From contig NZ_CP123991.1 of NCBI RefSeq assembly GCF_029919255.1, positions 2,922,434-2,986,433 of the forward strand: a stretch of DNA of 64,000 nucleotides, in the 5' to 3' direction. Position 1 is the stretch's first letter. Each line of letters begins with the position of its first letter. The position numbers and the translations under genes were made by a program. Below, piece by piece: positions 10,492 to 20,620 of this stretch. The notes below the pieces were generated by a model, which saw only the letters and a list, made by a program, of their open reading frames with translations, made no database searches and was not told where the DNA came from. The stretch is from a cyanobacterium endosymbiont of Epithemia clementina EcSB (GTDB taxonomy: Bacteria > Cyanobacteriota > Cyanobacteriia > Cyanobacteriales > Microcystaceae).

Positions 10492-10524
10492 GGTCAACGG
10501 ATGTTGACCCGCACTTTTGTTTTT
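10492..10524 (+). terminator. Rho-independent terminator after tsaE
   Basis: A perfect seven-base stem GGTCAAC/GTTGACC with a four-base loop at 10492-10509 is followed by a T-rich run (ACTTTTGTTTTT) ending at 10524. It lies between convergent tsaE and petG. Confidence 0.65.
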
Positions 10525-10564
10525 AACTTATTCTAAAGATCTTTTACACATTATTTAAATTCTC

Positions 10565-10681
10565 TTAATCAAGACTAATTTTATTACTGCGTTTGTATTG
10601 TAAATAAGCCGCAACAAACAAACCGGCTAAGGTGATGGTTATTAGTCCTAAAACAATACCTATCAGTAAGGGTTCAATCAC
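10565..10681 (-). CDS. petG: Cytochrome b6f complex subunit 5 (PetG)
   Basis: A 38-residue single-span membrane protein of the cytochrome b6f complex. The product begins [13 protein letters not shown] after the start codon, has one hydrophobic span, and ends with the characteristic [12 protein letters not shown], closely matching cyanobacterial PetG. The start is a GTG at 10681 with GGAG about nine bases upstream. The gene is intact with no frame damage. In cyanobacteria the b6f complex serves respiration as well as photosynthesis, which explains why petG can persist while chlorophyll genes decay. That explanation is inference. Confidence 0.93.
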   Translation of the reverse strand: MIEPLLIGIVLGLITITLAGLFVAAYLQYKRSNKISLD

Positions 10682-10863
10682 AGTGTTTCTCCTTAATCAG
10701 ACTTAATAGATTGTCTTTCATTGTACTGGTAATTGACAAATCATAAAACCAGAAATAGATAATTATTAAGCTTCTAGACCCACTGACGTGTAATCACTAA
10801 GAGTGTTAAAGTAGAAAATCATGTAACCCTGAAAAACAGGCAACCCCCATTTTTGGAGTTCTA

Positions 10864-11187
10864 ATGGCATTTAACTTTGATTTTTTCGCTTCTGAACAAG
10901 GAGAACAAGACGCTAACGCCCTTATTCAATATCTACGACAACAACACCCGGAGGCATTAGCTCGTATCGCCCAATCTGCTAGTCCCGAAATCAAGCAGAT
11001 CATCACCCAAAACGTGCAAGGATTAGTGGGAATGCTTCCCTCTGATGATTTTAACATTCAAGTAACAACAGATCGGGAAAGTTTGGCTAATCTTTTAGCT
11101 TCTGCTATGATGACAGGCTATTTTTTAGGCCAGATGGAACAACGAAAAAACCTAGAAGCCAACTTGTCTAATACAGACTCTTTGTAG
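10864..11187 (+). CDS. DUF760-type conserved protein
   Basis: A 107-residue soluble protein resembling the DUF760 family found across cyanobacteria and plastid-bearing organisms; its function is unknown. It begins MAFNFDFF, has an acidic helical first half, and carries the family-like segment TDRESLANLLASAMMTGYFL near residues 67-86. Length and composition are normal. It is a single gene convergent with the small membrane peptide gene at 11297, with a heptamer repeat between them. I recognise the family with moderate certainty. Confidence 0.75.
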   Translation: MAFNFDFFASEQGEQDANALIQYLRQQHPEALARIAQSASPEIKQIITQNVQGLVGMLPSDDFNIQVTTDRESLANLLASAMMTGYFLGQMEQRKNLEANLSNTDSL

Positions 11188-11210
11188 TCGAGTAGTTAAA
11201 CGGTGGTGGA

Positions 11211-11252
11211 CAGTCAACAGTCAACAGTCAACAGTCAACAGTCAACAGTCAA
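11211..11252. repeat. Six tandem copies of heptamer CAGTCAA
   Basis: Six perfect copies of the seven-base unit run head to tail, directly after the DUF760 gene stop. Short tandem heptamers of this sort are common in cyanobacterial intergenic DNA. The complementary TGACTG motif occurs twice at about 11276-11288, so the transcript could form a hairpin between the two convergent genes. Confidence 0.9.
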
Positions 11253-11296
11253 TAGACATAAGTTTTTTAAACAGATGACTGCTGACTGATAGCTAA

Positions 11297-11392
11297 CTAT
11301 CCTCCTTTTGCAAAACTTCCCATCACTAAGGCAGATAATAAGATTCCAGGGAATAATAAGGCGATCAGTAAGGCGAGTTGATCGATTGTCAT
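11297..11392 (-). CDS. 31-residue single-span membrane peptide
   Basis: A short open frame encoding a peptide that begins MTIDQLALLIALLF, contains one hydrophobic span over residues 5-26, and ends GSFAKGG. It has the size and layout of the small subunits of cyanobacterial photosynthetic or NDH complexes, but I cannot match it confidently to PetL, PetM, PetN, PsaI, PsaM, PsbX or an NDH subunit. The ATG at 11392 is preceded by GGAAACA. It is divergent from no gene and convergent with the DUF760 gene. The clean frame and typical membrane-peptide composition support a real gene; identity is open. Confidence 0.55.
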   Translation of the reverse strand: MTIDQLALLIALLFPGILLSALVMGSFAKGG

Positions 11393-11618
11393 TGTTTGTT
11401 TCCTCTAGTTTAACGTATTATTCTGTAAATCTAACTTATTTTCTTAGAAATTTTCGCCTGTTAATTATATTTTAAGCTCAACTTTAACTGAGTTGCTAGT
11501 CAATTTTATTAAAATTGAATTCTATTAGTTTTGCTAGTATAAATATTATATTTTTGGTTGATTTTGATTATTATTTAAGCAACTATATCCTCCAATAAAA
11601 GCAGGAAAAAGATTGCCG

Positions 11619-12995
11619 TTACTCATTCATATTTTTATAAGTCGCCACCGCAGAAGGTGATATACGATTAAGATAACGGAATATCCAATATTTCAAGACC
11701 GTATCTAATATCACGGGAAAGGTCGCAATAAATAGAAAATTAAACTCTTGATTTTCTGGGAGTCCAAAATGACGAGAAACTCCTTGTAGAATTACTTCCC
11801 ATCCGTGGGGAGAGTGAAACCCCACAAACATATCAGTAAAGAGAATAATTAAAAAAGCTTTAGCTGGATCACTTAACCCATAAAGGATCTCATCAAGAAA
11901 AGATTTAACCACTTCTATTTCTTTTTTACTAGTGACTATGACTACAAAGAAAGAAACAAAAGAGAAAATATCTGCAAAAATATTGGCAATAGAATCAATT
12001 CCATGATGTCGATATTCATCGGTTATTTCTTCGGCTTTATGTTTAATTTCCTCCCTGATTTTTTCGGGTGTAAATTCTGGTCCTAATCCGATTAGCCCTC
12101 TAAATCTTAAAGTTTCTTCATAATGCTGTAATTCACTTAATGCTTCTTCCTCTAAATCTCTATTAATGAATATAACTTGTTCATGACTTGTAAAATATCT
12201 CTCAACAATAGGTGTTAAGAAAAAAGTTTTAGTTAATTGATGAGTAAGTAAAGGAACAATAATCAACAACAAAATAAACTTAATTGATAAAGCAGTTCGG
12301 TAACGAGATTTACGGTATTTAACCAAAACCTCTTCTTCAGTTTCTCCTGATTTAGGATCAATTTCCTGTTTAATTCGGTTGAGTGTATTAATAAAAGATC
12401 TCGGAAGTACCCCAGTTTTTTTTGAAGCAGAGGCTAAGTTAGAATTATCATTATTTTTTTTCTGGCTAACGCCAGTATTTTTAAATTCACTTAAGTTTTC
12501 ATTATTTGTAGAACTTAACTTACTTTGATTTATTTTTTCTCCAGGAGTTATTGTTTCACTCTCAGACTCTATTTTCGGATGAAGATTAGGAGTTTGATAG
12601 TGATTTGTTACCTCATCAATAAACTCAAGCTTGTCAAAAATAATAGAAGTATTTGTATCTTGATACTGGTTATCTTGTTGATTTCTTAAATAAGGTTGTT
12701 TATCTTGCAGATCGGATATTTTTAAAAAAAAACGACTAGCTTTAAAAAAAGCTAATCCCGTATTTATTTTTTGTAAATAGCCATTAACTTCTGTTTCAAA
12801 ATAAGTAATAATGCTTGTTCCATAGTTAGAATTTTCGACAGATACTTTTTTTCCTCCAAAATGTTTGTTTTCAATCTCTTTGATTTTCAAAGCAGATTTA
12901 TAAGCGCTACTTAATGATTTTTCTGGGATTGCTAAGAACCAATCTGAGGTATTTTGAATGAAGGATTTAAGTTTCATGGGAATAGGAACTTGCAT
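11619..12995 (-). CDS. pxcA: Proton extrusion protein PxcA (CemA family)
   Basis: Membrane protein homologous to Synechocystis PxcA and chloroplast CemA (Ycf10), needed for light-induced proton export and pH control. The first about 230 residues are soluble, variable and Asn/Ser-rich. The CemA domain follows from about 235, with four or so membrane spans and the conserved DEILYGLSDPAKAFLIILFT and FVGFHSPHGWE blocks and a C-terminal YWIFRYLNRISPSAVA. The total of 458 residues is close to cyanobacterial relatives. The gene is intact, which is notable because the process it serves is driven by photosynthetic electron flow in free-living strains. Confidence 0.92.
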   Translation of the reverse strand: MQVPIPMKLKSFIQNTSDWFLAIPEKSLSSAYKSALKIKEIENKHFGGKKVSVENSNYGTSIITYFETEVNGYLQKINTGLAFFKASRFFLKISDLQDKQPYLRNQQDNQYQDTNTSIIFDKLEFIDEVTNHYQTPNLHPKIESESETITPGEKINQSKLSSTNNENLSEFKNTGVSQKKNNDNSNLASASKKTGVLPRSFINTLNRIKQEIDPKSGETEEEVLVKYRKSRYRTALSIKFILLLIIVPLLTHQLTKTFFLTPIVERYFTSHEQVIFINRDLEEEALSELQHYEETLRFRGLIGLGPEFTPEKIREEIKHKAEEITDEYRHHGIDSIANIFADIFSFVSFFVVIVTSKKEIEVVKSFLDEILYGLSDPAKAFLIILFTDMFVGFHSPHGWEVILQGVSRHFGLPENQEFNFLFIATFPVILDTVLKYWIFRYLNRISPSAVATYKNMNE

Positions 12996-13052
12996 TCTTA
13001 AAATAAGGAGATTGTATTATGTTATGTTAACAAATTGGATTAAGGAGTCTGT

Positions 13053-15221
13053 GTGAATAGTAAACCCCTTTGGATTGAAGGAACAACCCGCAGTGGGAAA
13101 ACAACTTATCTTGCTAAGGAATTTTGTCATTGGCTTAACCAAAAACATGATTCCCTTCAAACAATTTCGGTTCCTGATTTCGTTCCTAAAAATTTAGCGT
13201 CTTCACTCTTGGTTTTATCGGCAAACAGTGACAATTCTCGAAAACTTGCCGAAAAACTTTCTTTATCTATTCAGAGTAGCTATCCCATTATCTGTAAAAC
13301 TCCTTTAGGATTTATCACCAAGGAGGTCACCCTTTTTTGGCCACTTCTATTTGAAGAATTAACCTTGGAAGCTCAATTTCCCCTACTATTGCGTCCAGAA
13401 ACAGAACAGGAATTAGCTCTCCAGCTATGGCGGTCGCATTTAGAGCCAGCCAAGGTTCAACTAACTAAAACCAGTGAGTCTCGCTTTGTCCGTCAAACCT
13501 TAGATTTATTACAGCTTGCAGGGGCTAGTGGTATTCCGATCGAAGATATCCCCTATATTCTAAAACAGGGTTTACTCGAAGACGATCGCTATAATGATTC
13601 CTTAAATAACCCGGAACTTTCTTTAGAATCAAATTGGCAATTGAGAGGAAAGTTGATTTTAAAATGGCAGAATTGGTGTTTGGATAAAGGTTTACTTACT
13701 TATGGATTAGTTTATACTCTCTATTGGCGATATCTTCTCCCTAACTCCAGGTATCAACAACATTTAATTAATCGCTATCAAGGTGTTTTTGCCGATGATG
13801 TTGATGATTATCCAGCGATAACTAAAAATTTATTCGACTTTCTTCTTGACAATGGGGTATTTGGGGTATTTACATATAATTATAATGGACAAGTTCGTCT
13901 AGGACTCGACGCTGATCCTCAATATCTATCTAAATTAGCCTCTCGCTGCCGGGTAGAAGTGTTACCCTCACCTTCAAGACTAGTTGCAGACTGTGGAGAA
14001 TTATTAGTGAAATTAGCCACTGATCCCTCAGAAATCAGTAATTTGCCTGAGTATATTTCATCAATTCAAACTATCTCCCGTGCGGACTTATTACGTAAAA
14101 CTGCACAATTGATTATTGAAGCGATTAAAGTTAACCGAGTTATTCCCGAAGATATCGCTATTATCGCCCCAGGATTAGACGAAATTGCCCGTTATACTTT
14201 AATTTCAATTGTTTCAAACGCCGGAATTCCTATTCAACCCCTAAATGAACAAAGATCTTTAATTAGTTGTTCGATAGTCCGTGCTTTATTATCCTTATTG
14301 GGGTTGGTATATCCAGGGTTAGGAAGACTGATTTTGACTGATGATGTAGCCCAAATGTTAACGGTATTGAGTCAACAAATCATAGATGAAACTCAAACTT
14401 TAGTTTCGGCGATCGATCCAGTCAGGGCGGGCTTGATTGCAGATTATTGCTACCATATCGATCCGGAATGCCCTAAATTATTATCTATTGAAACTTTTTC
14501 TCGTTGGGATCGCCTAGGACATCGTGCTACCGAAGCTTATCAAGCAATTTGTCAATGGATCACCGACAGTAAAACCCTGTTACAAAAGAAACCATTAACC
14601 ACTCCAGTGACTATCTTAGATCTGGCAATTAAACGCTTTGTGATGATCAGGAGTTACATACCTTACGAGCAAGTTGCAGCATTACGGAAATTGATGGAAA
14701 CTGCCCAACATTTTTGGGAAGTTGATCGCCGTTTACGTCAACATAATGTCACACCTCCACCACACCGCGAAACCCTGACCAAGTTTATTGAATTGTTGTG
14801 TCGGGGAACTATTACAGCCAATCCTCAACCAGTTCGTTATTTAGGTAAAACACCTGGTTTTGTTACATTGGCAACGATTTTTCAGTACCGTTCATTACGT
14901 AATTCCCACCGTTGGCAATTTTGGCTAGATGCGTCTTCAATCTTATGGGAAAAAGGGGGGGCATCAGTGTTATTTGGTGCACCTTTATTTGCACGAGAAT
15001 GGCCAAGAAGAAGGTTAATTCCTGAAGATGAATTCAAAGCCGATAAAGCTCGTCTAGAAAGAATATTAAAGGATTTGTTGGGACGCGTTGAAGAAAAAAT
15101 TATTTTATGTCATAGCGATCTCAGCGTAAAAGGAACCGAACAAACTGGCCCTTTATTAACTTTGGTTAATAGTTCTTTAGAGTTTGTCGGGGAGTGGTTA
15201 GAGAGCGAGGAAAAAATATGA
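13053..15221 (+). CDS. Large P-loop ATPase, cyanobacterial recombinase/UvrD-like family
   Basis: A 722-residue protein with an N-terminal Walker A loop GTTRSGKTTY at residues 10-19. A DEXX-like acidic stretch, FADDVDDYPAI, lies near residue 247, and SSILWE and FAREWPRRRL occur in the last third. The organisation recalls superfamily 1 helicases or AddB-like proteins found as a conserved cyanobacterial family, but I cannot assign a reaction. The start is GTG at 13053 with TAAGGAG eight bases upstream. It is divergent from pxcA by 57 bases. A 16-codon open frame begins within its last bases at 15218 and stops at once, possibly a trace of a lost partner gene. Confidence 0.7.
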   Translation: MNSKPLWIEGTTRSGKTTYLAKEFCHWLNQKHDSLQTISVPDFVPKNLASSLLVLSANSDNSRKLAEKLSLSIQSSYPIICKTPLGFITKEVTLFWPLLFEELTLEAQFPLLLRPETEQELALQLWRSHLEPAKVQLTKTSESRFVRQTLDLLQLAGASGIPIEDIPYILKQGLLEDDRYNDSLNNPELSLESNWQLRGKLILKWQNWCLDKGLLTYGLVYTLYWRYLLPNSRYQQHLINRYQGVFADDVDDYPAITKNLFDFLLDNGVFGVFTYNYNGQVRLGLDADPQYLSKLASRCRVEVLPSPSRLVADCGELLVKLATDPSEISNLPEYISSIQTISRADLLRKTAQLIIEAIKVNRVIPEDIAIIAPGLDEIARYTLISIVSNAGIPIQPLNEQRSLISCSIVRALLSLLGLVYPGLGRLILTDDVAQMLTVLSQQIIDETQTLVSAIDPVRAGLIADYCYHIDPECPKLLSIETFSRWDRLGHRATEAYQAICQWITDSKTLLQKKPLTTPVTILDLAIKRFVMIRSYIPYEQVAALRKLMETAQHFWEVDRRLRQHNVTPPPHRETLTKFIELLCRGTITANPQPVRYLGKTPGFVTLATIFQYRSLRNSHRWQFWLDASSILWEKGGASVLFGAPLFAREWPRRRLIPEDEFKADKARLERILKDLLGRVEEKIILCHSDLSVKGTEQTGPLLTLVNSSLEFVGEWLESEEKI

Positions 15222-16230
15222 AAGAAGTAGAGAAAGAAATGTCGACTATAGTAATTGTTAGAAGTTAAAAACCTTTTAACTATTTACTTACAATTAAGGA
15301 TTTCGTAATTAACTAAAATTATCCTGTACTTTCTTAGACCTAAGATAATCAAACGGATAATACTATTAATATATACACGATAATTGATTGCAATGATATA
15401 ACCTGGAATGATTTAATAGTTTTATAAAATTGCCTCTCAAGAAAATAAGAAATAACTAAAAAAAGCAATAATTAATTCGTGTAAATAAAATAGTCAGAGC
15501 AGACCAGCTTATACCAAGATTATTATTCTTTTTATAAAAGTAAAAAATAACTAAATATTGTGAAAATATATTTTTATGTAACTCTTATACAAGAGTTATT
15601 GATAATTTTGCTAAAATAAAAAATCTTGATTTTACATCTAAGATACAGAAAATAGTTTCTTATGCTTTAAACATAAAATGTAAAATACACTCTAAATCTA
15701 CACATAAAATTATACTATAATTTAATATTTATCTTGATACTTTTCTTCCTAAGCTGGTCATGATACTATAAGTGAATGAAGACTAAGGAAAACATCATCT
15801 TACATGGTGTAGAATTTCTTGTTTCTCTATTTCCTATTTTCTGTAAACATACAGAATAAACCAAAATTTTAGAAAAAATTTGGAAATTGTTAAAACAGGC
15901 TAATGTAGTGTTCAAAAAAGTCTTTTAGCTTAAAAAATATTGGATATTGGCTATTTTAAGCTAGGTATGATAAATTTATAACTAATAACTTCAATGACTA
16001 TTTATTGAATCTTATTTTATTTTTTTTTAAAAACTGTATAAATATTTATTTATAGACTTATGATATTTATTTAGTAAGGCTTTTAGCTATTATTTATTTT
16101 TATTTTTTATGATTGTTCTATAAAAGCTAACTTATTAATTTAAGACAATTATTAGATTGACACAATGTAACTAGTTATCGTAAAAATCGTCGAGTACGGT
16201 GAATATTAAAATAGATAAAGAGAGTAAATC
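15222..16230. other. AT-rich gap of about 1 kb
   Basis: No gene, RNA or protein remnant is recognisable. Stops are dense in every frame and T-rich runs are frequent. It separates the P-loop ATPase gene from the TPR gene. Confidence 0.5.
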
Positions 16231-16917
16231 ATGGAAATTAATACAATTTACAACTCTAATTCAAGAAGATCTGAACTACCAATACAAACTGAAGGGAATC
16301 ATTGGCGTTCTATAATTCTAGGTTGTTCAATAGAGCATCAGAAAATCTCAGACCAAGGGTTACGGACGTATATCAGAGAAAAAGCTAAACAAGAAGACTA
16401 TCGAGGAGCTATTGCTCTGCTTAACCAATTGATTAACCGTCATCCTAATAGTGCTATAGACTACAATAACCGAGGGTTAATGTACTGTAAACAAGGGAAC
16501 TGTCTCAGGGCCATGGAAGACTTTGAAAAAGCTATTATCCTTAACCCCTACCTCGACAAAGCCTATAATAATCGAGGTAACTGTCATGCTAATTTAGGTA
16601 ATTTAGTTAAGGCGTTAGAAGACTACGAAATATCCTTAGACTTAAACCCTTATAATCAAAGAGCGTGGATTAACAAAGGAATTACCTTGCGAGAATTGGA
16701 ATGGCACGATCTGGCCTTGGAAACCTTTGATTTTTCCTTAGTGATTGGAAAACCCCTTAAAGGAAGAATTTATGGGGAAAGGGGATATACGTACTATCTC
16801 CGTGGAGATTGGAATTGTGCAACCGCAGACTATTGCCGCGCTTTATCAGAATTATTGACCGGTGATCCCTACATTAGTAAAGTTCAACGGCGGTTATCAG
16901 AACTCCTCAACTTTTAA
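16231..16917 (+). CDS. TPR-repeat protein
   Basis: A 228-residue protein made mostly of tetratricopeptide repeats, helical hairpins that act as protein-protein scaffolds. Repeat signatures are visible: DYNNRGLMYCKQGN near 84, AYNNRGNCHANLGN near 116, AWINKGITLRELEW near 150 and IYGERGYTYYLRGD near 183. Each is followed by an A--D---A/S-DLNP half. The N-terminal 45 residues are not repetitive. There is no signal peptide. The ATG has a weak GAGAG ribosome site. The binding partner is unknown; similar TPR proteins are often attached to cyanobacterial membrane complex assembly, but nothing here shows that. Confidence 0.85.
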   Translation: MEINTIYNSNSRRSELPIQTEGNHWRSIILGCSIEHQKISDQGLRTYIREKAKQEDYRGAIALLNQLINRHPNSAIDYNNRGLMYCKQGNCLRAMEDFEKAIILNPYLDKAYNNRGNCHANLGNLVKALEDYEISLDLNPYNQRAWINKGITLRELEWHDLALETFDFSLVIGKPLKGRIYGERGYTYYLRGDWNCATADYCRALSELLTGDPYISKVQRRLSELLNF

Positions 16918-17021
16918 GGTACCGATTACTTTAGAGCGGTTGCTTACCGTTATACTTAGACTAATCACTTAAATAACATATACAAAAAAATATACGAATT
17001 TCGCTAAACAATGTTAGAAGA

Positions 17022-17101
17022 CGTCCGAAAACTAGGTTTGATCGGACGACGGAGGAAGCTCCACCTCTAGCTAACTACTGTGAAAGTAGAGATAGTTAAG
17101 C
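17022..17101 (+). ncRNA. Possible structured RNA upstream of glgB
   Basis: This part of the 16918-17313 gap is less AT-rich than its surroundings and contains two consecutive hairpin candidates. The first pairs CGTCCGA (17022-17028) with TCGGACG (17042-17048), with an inner AAAC/GTTT. The second pairs GCTAACTACT from 17070 with AGTA and TAGTTAAGC ending at 17101. I cannot match it to 6S RNA, tmRNA, RNase P RNA, SRP RNA or a known riboswitch. It could be a leader of glgB or a small RNA. Confidence 0.25.
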
Positions 17102-17313
17102 GGTCTGAATAGGTCAGTGATACCTAGATGCGAATTCGGAACAATTCACTCAAGAAGGAGTATATTAAACCGTCCTACAGACCTTTACCTATCAGGGCAA
17201 ACTGCATCAGTATAACTAGGGCTAGTATGCTTTTTTTTCAGCTAATTGTAAAGTAAGTAGTAAGATTCACTAGGGCAGTTTTGCCTTCGGAGTTTGTTAA
17301 GATTGGTAACTCA

Positions 17314-19620
17314 ATGATCCCAACTATTTCCCCTGATCAAGTTAATCAAATTGTCTACAACCTACACCATGATCCCTTTGAGGTGTTGGGTTGCCATCCT
17401 CTCAGTAGCGATAGCTCTTCTCCTCGATGGGTTGTCCGCGCCTATCTACCAAACGCTCAAGCCGCTTGGATAGTATATCCTACTGAACGCCAAGAATATG
17501 AGATGGAAGCGGTTCATCATCCTAACTTTTTTGAGTGCATTATTGAAACTTCCCAATTAAACAATTATCAATTGCGGGTAAAAGAAGGAGAAAACGAGCG
17601 TATTATATATGATCCTTATGGTTTCTGTTCTCCTAAATTAACCGAATTTGATTTACATTTGTTTGCTGAAGGAAACCACCACCGCATTTACGAAAAATTA
17701 GGGGCACATTTAGCGGAAGTTAACGGGGTAAAGGGAGTTTATTTTGCCTTGTGGGCTCCCAATGCTCGTAATGTTTCTATTTTGGCAGATTTTAACCAAT
17801 GGGATGGCCGTCAACACCAAATGCGTAAACGCCTTAATAATGTTTGGGAATTGTTTATTCCCGGAATTGGTGTGGGAGTACACTATAAATATGAAGTTAA
17901 AAACTGGGAAGGCCATATTTATGAAAAATCTGATCCCTATGGTTTTTTTCAGGAAGTTCGTCCAAAAACTGCCTCTATTGTTGCCGATCTCGAAAGCTAT
18001 CAATGGCAAGATGCTGACTGGATGGAAAATCGCCGCAATCAAGATCCCCTTAGTCAACCAATTTCAGTATATGAGGTTCATTTAGGTTCATGGTTACACG
18101 CTTCTTTGGAAGAAAAGACTTCTGTCCTTAATGGAGAATTAGACCCTGTCCAAGTCTCAGAATGGAATACAGGGGCGCGTTTTCTTAGCTATTATGAGTT
18201 TGCAGATAAGCTAATTGCCTATGTTAAGGAATTGGGGTATACCCATATTGAATTATTACCCATTGCTGAACATCCGTTTGATGGTTCTTGGGGGTATCAA
18301 GTCACCGGATACTATGCTCCCACCTCGCGTTATGGCCGTCCCGAAGATTTCATGTATTTCGTAGACAAGTGTCATGAAAATGGCATTGGTGTCATTGTAG
18401 ACTGGGTTCCGGGTCATTTTCCTAAAGATGGTCATGGGTTAGCTTTTTTTGATGGCACTCACCTATATGAACATGCTGATTCTCGTGAAGGAGAACATAA
18501 AGAGTGGGGGACTCTCGTCTTTAACTATGGCCGTAACGAAGTTCGTAACTTTTTAGTGGCTAATGTTCTGTTTTGGTTCGATAAGTATCATGTTGATGGC
18601 ATTCGAGTAGACGCGGTTGCCTCTATGCTTTACCGTGATTATCTAAGAAAGGACGGGGAATGGATAGCCAACGAATATGGAGGACGGGAAAACTTAGAAG
18701 CCGCTGATTTCTTGCGACAAGTCAACAGTGTTCTTTATAGCTATTTTCCAGGGGTATTATCTATTGCTGAAGAGTCTACCTCTTGGCCAATGGTTTCTTG
18801 GCCTACTTATGTTGGGGGACTAGGGTTTAACCTCAAGTGGAATATGGGGTGGATGCATGATATGCTCGATTACTTTGGGATAGACCCTTGGTTCCGCCAA
18901 TTTCACCAAAATAATATCACTTTTAGTATGTGGTATCACCACAGTGAAAACTATATGCTGGCGTTGTCCCACGATGAAGTGGTACATGGCAAAAGCAATA
19001 TGATAGGAAAAATGCCAGGGGATGAATGGCAAAAATATGCTAACGTACGCGCATTATTTAGCTATATGTTCACCCATCCTGGGAAAAAGACCATGTTTAT
19101 GAGCATGGAATTTGGCCAGTGGAGTGAGTGGAATGTTTGGGAAGATTTAGAATGGCATCTGTTGGAATATAACCCCCACCGACAGCTTAAACGGTTTTTT
19201 GCTGAACTGAATGCCCTTTATAAAAGTGAACCCGCCCTTTATGACCGTGATTTTGAAGAAGAAGGGTTTCAGTGGATTGACTGTAGCGATAACCGTCATA
19301 GTGTAGTGTCTTTCATTCGATGGAGTAAGAAACCTACAGAGTTTGTGATTGTAGTTTGCAATTTCACCCCTCAACCTCATAGTCATTACCGAATTGGTGT
19401 TCCTGAAGAGGGATTTTATACTGAGTTATTTAATAGTGATGCTAGGAAATACGGTGGCAGTAACATGGGGAATTTAGGCGGTAAATGGACTGATAAATGG
19501 TCATTCCATAGCCTTCCCTGTTCTCTTGATTTATGTTTACCGCCTTTAGGTACTTTAATTCTGAAGTTAGATCGAACCAAGACTCAAACGATAGTAGAAT
19601 CTAAGGATTTATCAGGTTAA
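17314..19620 (+). CDS. glgB: 1,4-alpha-glucan branching enzyme
   Basis: Introduces alpha-1,6 branches into glycogen. An N-terminal CBM48/branching region ([10 protein letters not shown] near residue 22) is followed by a GH13 catalytic barrel. The barrel carries [15 protein letters not shown] with the nucleophile aspartate near 432, the acid/base glutamate in IAEEST near 487, and the transition-state aspartate in [10 protein letters not shown] near 555. A C-terminal beta domain completes it. The open frame extends back to a TTG at 17281, but the ATG at 17314 gives the N-terminus seen in relatives (about 768 residues). The gene is intact, implying the cell still makes branched glycogen although a separate amylase at 41.5-43.1 kb is dead. 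Confidence 0.95.
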   Translation: MIPTISPDQVNQIVYNLHHDPFEVLGCHPLSSDSSSPRWVVRAYLPNAQAAWIVYPTERQEYEMEAVHHPNFFECIIETSQLNNYQLRVKEGENERIIYDPYGFCSPKLTEFDLHLFAEGNHHRIYEKLGAHLAEVNGVKGVYFALWAPNARNVSILADFNQWDGRQHQMRKRLNNVWELFIPGIGVGVHYKYEVKNWEGHIYEKSDPYGFFQEVRPKTASIVADLESYQWQDADWMENRRNQDPLSQPISVYEVHLGSWLHASLEEKTSVLNGELDPVQVSEWNTGARFLSYYEFADKLIAYVKELGYTHIELLPIAEHPFDGSWGYQVTGYYAPTSRYGRPEDFMYFVDKCHENGIGVIVDWVPGHFPKDGHGLAFFDGTHLYEHADSREGEHKEWGTLVFNYGRNEVRNFLVANVLFWFDKYHVDGIRVDAVASMLYRDYLRKDGEWIANEYGGRENLEAADFLRQVNSVLYSYFPGVLSIAEESTSWPMVSWPTYVGGLGFNLKWNMGWMHDMLDYFGIDPWFRQFHQNNITFSMWYHHSENYMLALSHDEVVHGKSNMIGKMPGDEWQKYANVRALFSYMFTHPGKKTMFMSMEFGQWSEWNVWEDLEWHLLEYNPHRQLKRFFAELNALYKSEPALYDRDFEEEGFQWIDCSDNRHSVVSFIRWSKKPTEFVIVVCNFTPQPHSHYRIGVPEEGFYTELFNSDARKYGGSNMGNLGGKWTDKWSFHSLPCSLDLCLPPLGTLILKLDRTKTQTIVESKDLSG

Positions 19621-19643
19621 TCATGAATCATCAATAGTAGACC

Positions 19644-19672
19644 AACAACTAATCTAGGGGTCAACAGTTGTT
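19644..19672. terminator. Weak convergent hairpin
   Basis: A seven-base stem AACAACT/AGTTGTT with a 15-base loop lies between convergent glgB and the TauE-family gene, followed by a short T-rich stretch. Function is inferred from position only. Confidence 0.3.
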
Positions 19673-19710
19673 TATTTCTCCTGATTTTAGAAAGTCGTTT
19701 ATTCTAAATT

Positions 19711-20493
19711 TTACGTTCTGCTATAACTTTGCCAAGCTTGCCAAAAAGTATAAACGGCTAAAATGGCCAATAGTCCACAAAAACAAAATTGAACCACTCT
19801 ATTGGGTAATTTCGGTAGAAGACTGGTACTGATTCGTGAGCCAACTAATCCTCCAGCTCCTAATATAAGTCCAATAGGGAATAAAACATTTCCTTGTGAG
19901 GCGTGGCCTATAGTAGCAGATACGGTAGTCATAACAATCACTCCTAAACTAGTCTGAATAGCAATTTTAAGGGTTTCTTCTAGAAATAATATTTGTAGCG
20001 GAACTATAATCACTCCCCCACCAATACCGAATAAACCTGCCAGAAATCCGGCGGTTCCTCCAGTTCCTAAACGAGCTATTATCGGAAAGATTTTGGCAGT
20101 TTTGGTAGAAGTAGAAGTTGGTCTGGTGGCTAACCGTTGACGTAAATTTCCTAAGAAAACATTAATAATTAGTAAAATCCCTAAACTGGTTAACAACATA
20201 TAATCAGGAAGTAAATTAGAAATATATACTCCAAATTGAGCTGTAATTAAGGCCGGAGACCCTAAAAGGATGACCCGCTGTAAATCTAAATAACCCATAC
20301 GCCAATTCTGAAGACTTCCTGATAAAGAGGTAATAACAATAGCTAAACTACTTGTAGCAACAGCCTGTACAGGAATATAACCAAGGGTTACTAATAGAGG
20401 AACTAATACAGTTCCTCCCCCAATGCCTAATAGTCCAGCCAAAAAACCCGAAAATAAACCACTAACAATTAAAATTAATAAATTATCTAACAT
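19711..20493 (-). CDS. TauE/SafE family membrane permease
   Basis: Predicted eight-span inner-membrane protein of the sulfite exporter TauE/SafE family, thought to move sulfur-containing or other organic anions. Two glycine-rich repeats mark the inverted halves typical of the family: FLAGLLGIGGGTVLVPLL near residue 18 and FLAGLFGIGGGVIIVPLQ near 152. The length of 260 residues is complete. The start ATG is at 20493 and the upstream 127 bases are shared with divergent pdxH. Substrate and direction of transport are unknown. Confidence 0.88.
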   Translation of the reverse strand: MLDNLLILIVSGLFSGFLAGLLGIGGGTVLVPLLVTLGYIPVQAVATSSLAIVITSLSGSLQNWRMGYLDLQRVILLGSPALITAQFGVYISNLLPDYMLLTSLGILLIINVFLGNLRQRLATRPTSTSTKTAKIFPIIARLGTGGTAGFLAGLFGIGGGVIIVPLQILFLEETLKIAIQTSLGVIVMTTVSATIGHASQGNVLFPIGLILGAGGLVGSRISTSLLPKLPNRVVQFCFCGLLAILAVYTFWQAWQSYSRT

Positions 20494-20620
20494 CTGGCGA
20501 TTTTAGCATTCTGGTATTTTACAATCTCTGGTATTTTACAATTGATTGTAAGCATCAATAGTTATTAGCTGAGTTATTAGTTTAAAATGGACTATCGGCT
20601 ACCAACATATTCAAAAATTC

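Noticed and set aside
11211-11252. Possible CRISPR array
   Set aside because: The repeats are seven bases long with no spacers, so this is a simple tandem repeat.
17710-18085. Overlapping frames on both strands inside glgB
   Set aside because: They are shadows of the strongly supported branching enzyme.
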